Shown piece by piece: positions 47,379-56,560 of a stretch of 64,000 nt of DNA. Source of the DNA: Marasmius tenuissimus. Lineage: Eukaryota; Basidiomycota; Agaricomycetes; Agaricales; Marasmiaceae. The notes under the pieces were generated by a model, which searched no databases, was not told where the DNA came from, and was given only the letters and a program-made list of their open reading frames with translations. The first letter of the stretch is position 1, and every line of letters starts with the position of its first letter. The position numbers and the translations under genes are program-made. The DNA is taken from positions 1,488,001 through 1,552,000 of the forward strand of contig JAQOTA010000069.1 in the NCBI GenBank assembly GCA_029532415.1, read 5' to 3'.

Positions 47379-48932
47379 ATGGCCAAGCGCAATGCCGAAG
47401 ACTCACCAGCCTCTGTACGTTCTTTCACACCTTCTACGCTTGAGATCCGCTCAACGCGTGATCAGAAAACTCGTATAGTCGATCTTTCACTCTCAGGGTT
47501 AACACCGGAAAGACTCCGAAGCCGATTGCTCAATGCCCAGCAGAAGGCCGACCAGTTGAGCAAGACTCTGGACGACAGTCGCTCCGAGGTGAGATCTCTC
47601 GAAGCGCGTCTGAGATCGAGTGAAGCCAGGGTACAAGAGCAACAAGAAGAGATCGAGGCTTACATGGTGCGTGGACCAACGGTCAATTTGAGAATTCAGA
47701 TCTGACGTTGATCTCCCAGCACGCGGACGCGTCCGATGCGGTAGAAATGGGGAGAAAATATACAGAGACTTACCAGGCTTTAGAGAAGATGCAAATCGCT
47801 TTTCGCGCGGAGCAGACGCTCAATGAATCTCTCCAGCGAAGGAATAACGAGAAAACTCGCGAGAACTTCACGTTGAAGGTGGCTCTAGCGTTGGAACAAC
47901 GTAAGGCGAAAGAAAGATCAGGGGAAACGGAGGCCCAGGCATGTGTATCATCTCAAGGAGTTTCTCTTCGTGACTGATCTACGTTCAGCGATCTCAGGAG
48001 GACTCGGCCAGCTCTAACAAATGCGCTCCAAAGGAATCACTACCAGACTCTACTCGACATCAAGCTAGCAAAGTGTCCGTCTTGAATACTGTGAGCTGAC
48101 CAGTCAATATTCCATTCAACGAGGCTGATACGGCGCGAAGAACTCTGTTCAGACAGTCAAACCTCAGGAAAGCTCGGTTTACTCAAGGCTAGAGACTGGT
48201 GCAGTGAGGAAGTTAACTCTGGTGAGTTCGTAAAATTTCGAAGGTAGAATTGAGTATTGACAGCGCCACATATAGGTCTTTCCTCGAGATATTGTCACAC
48301 CCTCAGCCGGCTCATCCTCGTCTCATAACACCGAAGAACAAGGAGCTTCACCACCAACAGAGGCCACTGCACCGCCATTGACGCAAAAACCCCTTCCTCC
48401 CACAGACCCTGCGCCAACCCCTGATGGGCCTTCGTGGCTACAGTGGGCTCTACAATACGTCGCCATCGATGGCATCCCCTCTTACGACGAATTTTTGAGA
48501 GAATGGGCAAAAGCCGAGGCCATCACAAAACCCACTCACTACGGGATAGTAAAGCGTCCGGCGGAACTAGAGGATTGGGTTAATCGACCATCAATGGCTT
48601 CCCGCTTTGAAACAGAACGGGATCCAAAGTTCACTACCGAGTTCGCTTTAACGTTTCCCGAAAAAGTGCAGAAATGGTGGATCAGCAGACAGCCAGCTGC
48701 GAGAGTTGCAAACGCCAGCAACCGCCTGCCTGCACCTGAGGGCCTGTTCCCGTTGTTGGACAGATGGGGTAAACACGCTTGGGTGGTCATTTTCGTCGCT
48801 TTGAAATGGTGGTGGCAGGCTATCCCAAAGCTGAGCGAAGGGGATCAAGAAAGGGCTAGGGAGCAGTGGAAGGTGGTTATGGAAGAGATGAAGGTTACAT
48901 TCGAGCATATCGTAGCGCAGAAAAAAACTTGA
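47379..48932 (+). CDS. Uncharacterised coiled-coil protein with Trp-rich C-terminus
   Basis: It starts MAKRNAEDSPASVRSFTPST. Exons 1-2 form a coiled coil (TPERLRSRLLNAQQKADQLS, RLRSSEARVQEQQEEIEAYM, then EKMQIAFRAEQTLNESLQRR). A disordered Ser/Thr/Pro linker covers 48000-48420 with two or three small introns. The C-terminal domain runs from PSWLQWALQYVAIDGIPSYD through RPAELEDWVNRPSM, FPEKVQKWWISRQPA and FPLLDRWGKHAWVVIFVALK to EEMKVTFEHIVAQKKT. I remember this Trp-rich tail as a family repeated in mushrooms, without function. It follows the longer coiled-coil gene in the same orientation by 208 bp. Confidence 0.65.
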
Positions 48933-49059
48933 TTCGCTCCCATCTTCAGTTTCGGTATATACGGAAAGCTAGTAATAAATTTTCGCTGGGCCCTCCTCCA
49001 TTCTCTTGATCTGCCATGTCCAACGTCAGTTCTTGGTATCTGACAGTGAGGTTCACTTC

Positions 49060-49440
49060 ATCATCGGTGCGCGTCAAATTTGACCATGTGCATGCATTTG
49101 GGCGACAGCTGGAGAGGTAGTGAGTTGCGTGTGCGGATTGGTCTCTTGAGGTGGACGCCTACCTATGGTTGATCCTAAATATATTCTTGAACACGCCGAT
49201 ATGACCTTTCCTATCGTCTGGACTCCACACAGGGGCCGTCATGCCCCTCAAGTTCAGCCCGTTCGTTCTCAAGATCCCTTTAATTGGACCGCTTTCGTCG
49301 TGCTTGTGTGAGTTGTGTAACGTCAAATAAGTCTTCCGACCGTACAATTATGATGGCCCGTTCACTGAGAATGAGCTCCCCCATTTTGAGATCCTGCGTT
49401 GTAAACATACCTGTCCTCTGCCGTCCCGGGTCCGGTCCAC
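49060..49440 (-). pseudogene. SET-domain gene relic
   Basis: On the minus strand, GMFTTQDLKMGELILSERAI matches the start of a SET domain. It shifts frame into LTLHNSHKHDESGPIKGILR and TNGLNL, then HIGVFKNIFRINH. After a proper intron (49162-49109) it continues SCRPNACTWSN, restoring the NHSCxPN motif of SET methyltransferases. The segment between the first strand and NSH is much shorter than in the mushroom SET proteins I remember, and the frame changes there, so I read it as a deleted fragment. No ELTFSY end is visible. The + strand open frame over it is a shadow. Confidence 0.6.
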
Positions 49441-49679
49441 GGAATAAGCAACTTGAGGGTGGTCATGAACTGGACTGCTGTGTCAAGAGGTCTCAAGGTC
49501 TGAGTTCTTATCTATATTGCTGCCAGGCGACGGCCCTTACTTGTAAAGGTGCAATGGACGTCGATATCCTACATGAGATTTATTCAGGTCAGTGTGCGAG
49601 CAGATCGTGTTGGTCACGAGGCGCCCAAAAAGCGCTGGCACAAATAATTACAAATGAAAAACGATCAGCGTGATTGTGG

Positions 49680-49985
49680 TCGTGAAGTCATTACAAGTTC
49701 ACTGCAACTCTCTTCATGCCCTCATTTTGCCATTCTCATACACGAAATGGATCACAAGTTGGGTAAATCCCACATAAATTTGACAGGATAAATGCCAGTC
49801 AATGGATGCGAATGAAAGTCCATCCTCAATTGTGATCTCGAAGTCATTACCAGTTCACGGCAACTTTCTTCATCCCTCATTTTGCTACACTCTCATACCC
49901 GAAATGGGTCGCAAGCTGGGTAAATCCCACATACATATCACTGGATAAACTTCAGTCAACCACGGATGCGAATGAACGTCCTGGA
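49680..49985 (-). repeat. Dimeric ~160-bp repeat, locus C
   Basis: Two tandem units in reverse orientation (about 49835-49985 and 49680-49834). Read on the minus strand they share TTCATTCGCATCC, GACTGGCATTTATCC, GGGATTTACCCA and CTTGTAATGACTTC with locus A at 24425-24760. The two units keep the same internal order, so the dimer is the mobile or amplified form. Confidence 0.75.
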
Positions 49986-50961
49986 ACAGAGCCCTCCCCT
50001 GTTCCAGTCTCAGGGCGAATGCATACCCCGTTATACCCCACCGCACACACATACATTCCCCACAAACAATGTACAGCGTGGATAGTCCATAATGTCATTA
50101 CGCCCAATTCTGAAAGTCAATACATATACAAGATTTTGCTACACGCACTTTGGCCAATCTCCTTCATTCATACCGCGAGAACATACAACGCTTTGTCTTA
50201 CCCTTTCCATCTCAACAACGACATGCATCGCCATCGACAAATCCTGGGAGAAGACCTGCCAAGCCTCTCAAAATTCAATGCGGAACGGTTACACGGAGAA
50301 AGTGTATCCTCGTCTACCACCATGCACTCAACGAATCTACTGAGCGACTGTGCATATGAGGGCTTGTTAGCAACATGTTTACAACTGGCTTCAGGCACAT
50401 GGTGTTTGACTACCGCGTTTGTCGTATGAGATGGCAGTATGAGATGGATGGGATAGTCAAAGTGTCGCGTTACAAACGGGAATAACGGTCATGACACTGT
50501 GCATACGAGTTTTCAGCGGTGGTTGGACGGAAGACTGACAGGTTTGCAAGAGTCATGAAGGTCTGTGGGGTGATGGAAGCGGCACGAAGAGCCCCGCAGC
50601 TCGACGAGACCCGGAGCGTGAAGCTCCAGACAAAGACAAACCCCTACCTGTCTGCACCGATGAACAGATGCATGAAGATTCTGGGGGAGAAAGAATGAGG
50701 AACCGGGACCAGGTCGAAGACGAGAGCGTCGAGGACCAAGAGGGGCCCATCCGTCGATTCGTCCAGGATCTAGACTCTCAAAAAATGAGCTTGACGCTAG
50801 GGATACGATGACGATGACGACGATTCTGACGCTGGAGATGGCTTGGATTAGCTGTCCGATGCCATCTTTCGTCTCGAAATCGCGGTACATACTCTACCGT
50901 CGGGATCAACACCACTCCGCAGGTGCTGTCCACGTCCAAGAAATGATACAACAAGCTACCT
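49986..50961. other. Spacer downstream of T5orf172 gene 2
   Basis: Short unsupported frames only (for example 50019-50429 plus). Probably 3' flank of the minus-strand gene. Confidence 0.4.
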
Positions 50962-52401
50962 CTACTTAAAGCGAATCGCTTCGGATACCAGAATTGCAAC
51001 TTCTTTGATAAGAGGTACTATCTTTCGTGCTACGGTATATCTGCCAATGAGCTCCAGCTCGTAAATCTCACGGTGCTTCTTCAGACAATCATTGCAAGCA
51101 TCCCGCGGCCACGCCACGCATATTTGCTGCAGCTTCAAGTGGACTAGTCGCTCTAGGTGAGTTGTTAGCATGAAACCATTGGGCGAAGCATGCGACTTAC
51201 CTATCAGGTGACAGTGGTCCACATTGATTGGGTCGTACCATTCCTGTCTTTGCGAATGACACTGTCTTCGCCACTGAATCTCCCGCTTCTCGATATTGGT
51301 CATCCGGCCAACTTTGAAGAATCCAGTATTCAGGAATTTGGACGGTTTATCGATCTGGAAGCAGTAGATGCATCCGGGCCCTTCCAGCATTGGCATCGAC
51401 AGCTTCCTGAGAGGTATACCGAGGAATCGCTCGACCTTCAGGGCCATGGCCGAGCTGACCCACTCCCAAGGTTGAAGATCCGAATGTCGCAGCTTCGGGC
51501 GCGCGGTTGGGGAAAGGATTGAGGATCGGGAACGTTGGGTATCGAGAGGTTCGTAGGTGAATAACGGTCGGCAGCGGCAGGAGTCGTTCAAAATGGGCGT
51601 CGGCGGTCGCGGGGCCGTTTGAGAATACAGCAGCACAGGTGGAGGGTCGGTACCGCCATTGGAGTCCGCTGCCGAGTACTGGCCGTAGGCAATGGGGCAT
51701 AGCCCTCTGTGTTCGTTCCCGGAATAGGCGTAGTCGACGGGCAAGGTTTGGGAAGGATACGCGTAGGCGTTTGAGGTCAAGGGATACGCGTTTATGACCG
51801 GGGGAGACGCGCTCAGCGTTGAGGGATACGGGTTCAAGATGGGTGTATGATCGTCAGAGGTAGACAAATGACCGCTCGATGTCGAGGTATAATCGCTCGA
51901 CGCCGGGACACAGTCCTTCAACGTTAGAAGCGGTTCCAAGATGGGGGGGCATTTGTTTGAGGTCGAGGGACAGCCATTCGAGGTTGAGGGAAACGGGTTC
52001 GAGATGGTGAGATGATCGTAGGTCGGGGGATAGCCGTTGAACGCTGAGGGATGCGGGTCCGAGATCGGGGGATAATCGTCCGAGATCGACAAAAAAACGC
52101 TCGAATCGTTGAGCGCCGGGGCATAGCTGTTCAACGGTTCCAAGATGGGGGGGTAGTTGTTCGAGGTCGGGGGTTTGCCGTTGAGCGTCGAGGGATAGCC
52201 ATTCAACGTCGAGAAATGATGTTCCAAGAGGGGGGGATAGTTTTGTGATATCGAGGTCAACGCCGGGGCACAATCGTTCATTTTTGAGGGGTAGGCGGAT
52301 GCGGTGGTCGGAGAGGCGCGATGAACGTTCACTGTGCACGGAAATTGAGAGAAAAGTCGACCTGAGACGCCCAAACGACCAGCAGAGATGGAAAAAGACA
52401 A
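50962..52401 (-). CDS. T5orf172/GIY-YIG-like protein, gene 2, with repetitive N-terminus
   Basis: The C-terminal ~150 aa are the domain: GPGCIYCFQIDKPSKF, GFFKVGRMTNIEKREIQWRR QC, ERLVHLKLQQICV, CNDCLKKHREIYEL, ending SEAIRFK. An intron (about 51200-51153) must be removed so that DHCHLI joins ERLVHL. The N-terminal ~270 aa are low complexity: Pro/Ser/Asn/Tyr-rich units such as LNGYPSTLNGKPPTSNNYPP repeat irregularly from 52280 to 51700. The first ~15 codons here are intron-like (acceptor CGTCTCAG just before GTCGACTTTTC), so the true 5' end lies upstream, probably among the tandem units at 52433-53285. Relative of gene 1 at 21.7 kb; nuclease or DNA-binding role is inferred only. Confidence 0.65.
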   Translation of the reverse strand: MSFSISAGRLGVSGRLFSQFPCTVNVHRASPTTASAYPSKMNDCAPALTSISQNYPPLLEHHFSTLNGYPSTLNGKPPTSNNYPPILEPLNSYAPALNDSSVFLSISDDYPPISDPHPSAFNGYPPTYDHLTISNPFPSTSNGCPSTSNKCPPILEPLLTLKDCVPASSDYTSTSSGHLSTSDDHTPILNPYPSTLSASPPVINAYPLTSNAYAYPSQTLPVDYAYSGNEHRGLCPIAYGQYSAADSNGGTDPPPVLLYSQTAPRPPTPILNDSCRCRPLFTYEPLDTQRSRSSILSPTARPKLRHSDLQPWEWVSSAMALKVERFLGIPLRKLSMPMLEGPGCIYCFQIDKPSKFLNTGFFKVGRMTNIEKREIQWRRQCHSQRQEWYDPINVDHCHLIGKSHASPNGFMLTTHLERLVHLKLQQICVAWPRDACNDCLKKHREIYELELIGRYTVARKIVPLIKEVAILVSEAIRFK

Positions 52402-52432
52402 TGTAAGTCAACAAAACCCTTCAAAAATTGAC

Positions 52433-53285
52433 CTGTTACGCACCCTTAAACCTTTCCCTACAGCCTTTCTTCCTGTTAGAGGACCTGAGATGTTACAGAG
52501 GGTAGGGGGAAGCAACAAGAGGGACGTGGGGGGGCTTGGCGATGGTGTTCAATGGTGAAGAGAAGTATTGGCTGCGCAAAAAGGCCGCGCGAGTCGACCC
52601 GGGATGCCTGACTGGGTGGCAGAGGTGAAAAATAACATATTCAGTCACCAGAAATCTTCAAAATTCGATATGGTACGCACCTTGAACCTTTTCCCACACC
52701 CTGCACTCCTGCTTTAGGTCCTGGGATGTCGAAGAGAGCAGAGAGAAGCGGTCAGAGGGATGCGGTGGGCTCGGTGATGGGGGTTGATGGTGAAGAGCAA
52801 GTGGCTGCGCAAGAAGGCCGCGCAAGTCGACCTGGGATGCCTGAACAGGTAGCGAGAAGGGAAAAAAAACAAATTGAGTCATGAAAAAACTGCAAAAATC
52901 GATATGGTACGCACCTTAACCCTTTCCCTACAGCGCTTTATCCTTGCTTCAGGCCCTGGGATGTCGAAGAGGGCAGAGAGAGAAGCAGTCAGAGGGATTT
53001 GGGGGGCTCGGTGGTGGTGGTGGTTGATTGTGAAGAGAAGTCCTGGCTGCGCAAAAGGCCGCGCAAGTCGACCCAGGATGCCTGAATGGGTAGCAGGGGT
53101 GGAAAAAACCAGGTAAGTCCAAAACCCTTCATAAACCGATCTGTTACGCACCTTGACCTTTTTGTACTTGCTTTAGGTCCTGGGATGTCGAAGAGGGTTG
53201 TCAGAGGGAGGTGGGGGGCTTGGTGGTGTGGTGGTTGATGGTCAAGAGAGGTTGTGGCTGCGCAAAGTGACCGCGCCCAACTCAC
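52433..53285 (-). repeat. Tandem array of ~237-bp exon-like units
   Basis: Three full units and one partial, marked by (G/T)TACGCACC at 52434, 52673, 52907 and 53144. Read on the minus strand each unit has a pyrimidine tract and CAG, then CATCC(T/C)(A/G)GGTCGACTTGCGCGGCC (17 of these bases invariant), then a segment encoding LFDIPGP, then GTGCGTACC, which looks like a 5' splice donor. The array ends where T5orf172 gene 2 begins. The units therefore look like duplicated exons or 5' leader exons of that gene. Confidence 0.75.
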
Positions 53286-53525
53286 GACGTCGTTATTTAC
53301 CTCGCCATTGATCGCCACGACGACGATCGCCTGGGAATAGCGTCTGACTACCTGTTTTTCAGGTTCTCTCGGGTTTGCTGGGGCGATTTTGAGACTCGCG
53401 GTGACTACCACAAAATTTGGGCCACCTGGCGCCCACAGGGGATTCGTTCGGGGCGTCGGCTTCCGTTTCCCAGGTTCGCCATAAGCCAGGGAGTTCTCCT
53501 GGAGAGCATCGACGAGACATTTCAT
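53286..53525 (-). CDS. Possible first exon of T5orf172 gene 2
   Basis: A minus-strand frame opens with ATG at 53525 (MKCLVDALQENSLAYGEPGK) and reads through NPLWAPGGPNFVVVTASLKI into the first repeat unit (LFDIPGPKASTK). If the tandem units are exons, this would be the N-terminus of the gene ending at 50962. No known domain. Confidence 0.3.
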
Positions 53526-53609
53526 TGTAATTAATCGTAGTTTACTTTACATGTATTCAACCCTCCATAATGAGCGAGGATTGTCCTTTCATCTTGTAAT
53601 GAATTCCTG

Positions 53610-53965
53610 TTCCGCGCGTAATCGTTACGTATTGTGAACTAATTGGCCCAAAGCTCGCCTTGTGGCGAACAAAGGCAGGGTCTCGTTGCTGGATTGTACC
53701 TGATCCTGAGGCCTGCCGAAGGTGGCGATTTCTTTGTTCTCGATGATCAGGTCTAGGCCGGCGTGGTCCGGGTCTTTCGGATGTCGCCTCGGTGGGCTTT
53801 TTGATCCCGCAAGGCGGCTGTTGCTGCAAGCCGATACTCTATGTCACTCTCGGTCGATGCGGCATCTGTTTTCTATCCTACGCGGCGCTACTCGGCTTGA
53901 TTAATTCGCACGTTTATATTTCAGTTTTGGCCAGCCAAATCTAGGCTGCGCCAGTGGTGAACCAC
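53610..53965 (+). repeat. Dispersed ~0.36-kb repeat, copy 2
   Basis: Co-linear with the reverse complement of 20236-20620: GTATTGTGAACT at 53629, CTTTCGGATGTCG, GCGGCATCTGTT, GTTTATATTTCAG, and AAATCTAGGCTG ending 53948. Divergence is moderate, suggesting an old insertion. Confidence 0.7.
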
Positions 53966-54845
53966 CAAACCCACTTGCACATCCGAGAGTGTTGAAGACC
54001 ATACCAAAGATAATGAAAACCCCACAGATGTATATCATTGGCTCATGAGAAGATACTGGAAAGTATCTGTCGAAACAAGGGGGGGGGAAAAATAAAATTT
54101 ATGACCCACACTCGAATTTTTTTTTAAGGTGGGTTGAGGGGGGACTAACTACCTACGTAATTTCCATATATGGTAATCCTTGCCCTTTTTGGCTGCCTTG
54201 TCCGGCAATCTCCGGAGTTGGAAAAGTCTTTCACTGACCAGCCTCTGCTGGCATTTCTGGAAGTGGCATTGATAAGTTGAGAGGGTACTTATAGCCCTGT
54301 GAAACTTCACCTGAGCCTGACCTTGACTAAAGCAGAACTCGAGGTGGAGGATGCCCCATGCCTACTTGAGCACCACTACAAGGGCCACAGGCGGTGGAGA
54401 TGGTGCTAAAAGGTAAGATTTAGGTCAATTTTAGTGAGAACAAACAATTTTCACGGACACGGTTTGTTCTAGCTCCTTCCAAGGCCTTCAAAAGGCCTCA
54501 TATATCGAAAAAAATTTGACCCAAATTTTTTTTTAAGGACCCCCCGAGGGGGGACTAACTACCCACCTGGATGTCCGGGATCCACGGCCCGCCCCCCCCT
54601 TGTGTCGAAAGGGCATGGTTGCATCTGTGCCGTAGTGTGCGACTGAAATGGCCATCGCACGAGCTACGGACTCCTGCAGTTCCTAAATGGGACCACCGCA
54701 GGTTTTACATCTTACATCTTACATCTCAGAGATACGTCAGCGTAAGGCTGCTTCAGGAGGAGGGCGAGTGTAGTCTATAGTAGATTTTATTCCGTAAGTG
54801 GTAGTGCGACGTGAGAGGGACGATTGAGCGTTGTGGGCGTTTGGA
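53966..54845. other. Spacer with a duplicated T-tract/G-tract motif
   Basis: AATTTTTTTTTAAGG ... GAGGGGGGACTAACTACC occurs at about 54116-54153 and again at about 54525-54564, each preceded by GACCCA. No gene recognised. Confidence 0.5.
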
Positions 54846-55148
54846 TCAGGTAGTAGCAAGGGGTAGAGGTGAGGCGAGGAATTTCTCGAGCTCGCAGTAT
54901 GATGCCTTGCGCCCGTTCTCCACGAGAAGTTCGCTGGAGGGGTCATCTTCGTGCATCAGAGCGGTCGTGAGTCCTCCCACACTCTCCTTCTCCTTCTCCC
55001 GATGTCGACGAGGGCCTTTTACGCTTTCTACGTCGCTTTCTTCGTCGTCGGCGACCGTGGGAAAGTAGGTGATCATGGACGGAAGTCGATTTTCCGTAAT
55101 GTTTTGGAAACGGCTGTAATGAAATTTCCATTTTCGTTTATCGCCCAT
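54846..55148 (-). CDS. Possible small charged protein
   Basis: From an ATG near 55148 (MGDKRKWKFHYSRFQNITEN) an open frame of ~100 aa runs through DDEESDVESVKGPRRHREKE to ASPLPLATT. The frame extends upstream to 55286 without an ATG, so an upstream exon is possible. No family recognised and coding status is uncertain. Confidence 0.3.
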   Translation of the reverse strand: MGDKRKWKFHYSRFQNITENRLPSMITYFPTVADDEESDVESVKGPRRHREKEKESVGGLTTALMHEDDPSSELLVENGRKASYCELEKFLASPLPLATT

Positions 55149-55286
55149 TGACTTTCTTCGCTCGTCAGGATCTGATGCTGCCCTCAATACTTGCTTCCAG
55201 GGACGCTTTCTGCGATGTCCACTCGATTGACTAAGTAGTGCGTTGTGCCTTATGAAACCTCCATTTTGCTTCACTCTTAGGAACAC

Positions 55287-55985
55287 CCCAGTATCGAAGT
55301 CTCGCTTAGGACAACAAGCTCGATCTCAAGTCATTTGGACCTATAGTCGCTCGTGAGTCTACCTCGATACATCGTACAAAAACGTAGTTTTTCCGTTCTG
55401 GAGCGGCCTTCTCTCCCTTCGGATTTGTGACTATGGTCCTCATATTTTGTTGTTGACGAGTCCGTCTTTTTTTGAAATCAGTCCTCCTTCCCTACTTGAC
55501 CTGTTCCGGTTTCCTTTCCTTTCGGTTCGGAGCACCTATCCAAACACTTCTCAAAACAAACCTAGGTCACATAAAAAGGCCTGAGAAATTCGTCGGTCTG
55601 TACGAGAAGGTAGTCAAGTAAGGAATGTTCATCCTACTACATAGTCACCGTGCGAGTATCAATACCTCCGCTCAAGAGATTGGATTCAATGTCCTGGAGT
55701 GGCATCCTTTCGTTTCGGATCTCGCATGCTTCTCACTATATCCCGTTGTCGGTCATTCCGTTCATTAATCATTTCTCCTTTCTGTTAGCCCAACCTGTTT
55801 CGGGTTTGTCTGCATGTTCTCAAGTGCTGCGCCAACAACTATTACAACAGACCCATTGGTGGAATCGTATTTAAGGCCCTCAGAGAATCAGTACGAGAAT
55901 GCAGACAACCTACCCATCTGCGCTAGAGCCATTCGCTTTCATCTCTCAACAGTCAATCACTCGAACAATCTCTGCCTCCAAAACC
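55287..55985. other. Spacer, distal half is duplicated promoter
   Basis: From about 55690 the sequence aligns by eye with 18310-18595, the promoter of the other Zn2Cys6 gene (GCATCCTT, TATCCCG(C/T)TGTCGGT, CTCTGCCTCCAAAA). Upstream of that nothing is recognised. Confidence 0.5.
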
Positions 55986-56560
55986 ATGTCGAACTCCACC
56001 AGTTCAGGCGGGTGGGCACGAGGCGCCTGCGACGAGTGCCGCAAACGCAAGACCAAGGTGTCTCTCAGTCCATCCTCAGAGACAGAGCTCGCAGACTCAG
56101 TATATCTAAAGTGCGAAGACCGTTCTGATACTATGGCGGCGCGGTGCAAACAATGCGTCAAGACCGGCCAAAGGTGCTCATGGGAGTCCCAGGCGATGAA
56201 TCTGCCTACTGGCAGCATGGCAAACGCTGATCATCACAACCTCCCTCAGTCGCTGGAAGATGGCACAATGGTCGACTATAACACAGGGAATGGCCCCAGC
56301 ACCACCGGCGGTCACCCAGGGAATTATCCCAACACTGGCGGCGGATCCAATCATTCCACGAGCTTGAACACAATGAGGATCCCGAATGAGATCCTTTATC
56401 CTCCTGGGCAGCCAGTTCTGATTGAAACACCGTACGTTGTCATCTCTGCCACCACTCTCGTCTTAGAACACTGATCGAAGTGACTTGCCGTAGGGAAGAA
56501 CCAATATTAGATGTCTGTTTCGGATGCGTTTGTAGGAAGCACCGTCATTGGATAGCATAA
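55986..56560 (+). CDS. Zn(II)2Cys6 zinc-cluster mini-protein, copy 2
   Basis: Exons 55986-56057, 56112-56431 and 56494-56560 give 152 aa, with the same intron positions as copy 1 at 18596. The cluster reads ACDECRKRKTK | CEDRSDTMAARCKQCVKTGQ RCSW (C-x2-C-x6-C-x10-C-x2-C-x6-C). The tail is NTGNGPSTTGGHPGNYPNTG-like and ends PEEPILDVCFGCVCRKHRHW IA. Unlike copy 1, the second intron has an in-frame stop, so it must be spliced. The C-terminal CxxCxC is kept in altered form (VCHGYPCVC in copy 1, VCFGCVC here). A short DNA-binding protein is inferred; no activation domain is seen. Confidence 0.7.

Noticed and set aside
49284..49673. 129-codon plus-strand frame
   Set aside because: The minus strand of the same region shows SET-domain motifs across a valid intron, so the plus frame is antisense chance.
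52433..53285. CRISPR-like array
   Set aside because: Units are long (~237 bp), contiguous, without spacers, in a eukaryotic genome; a simple tandem duplication.
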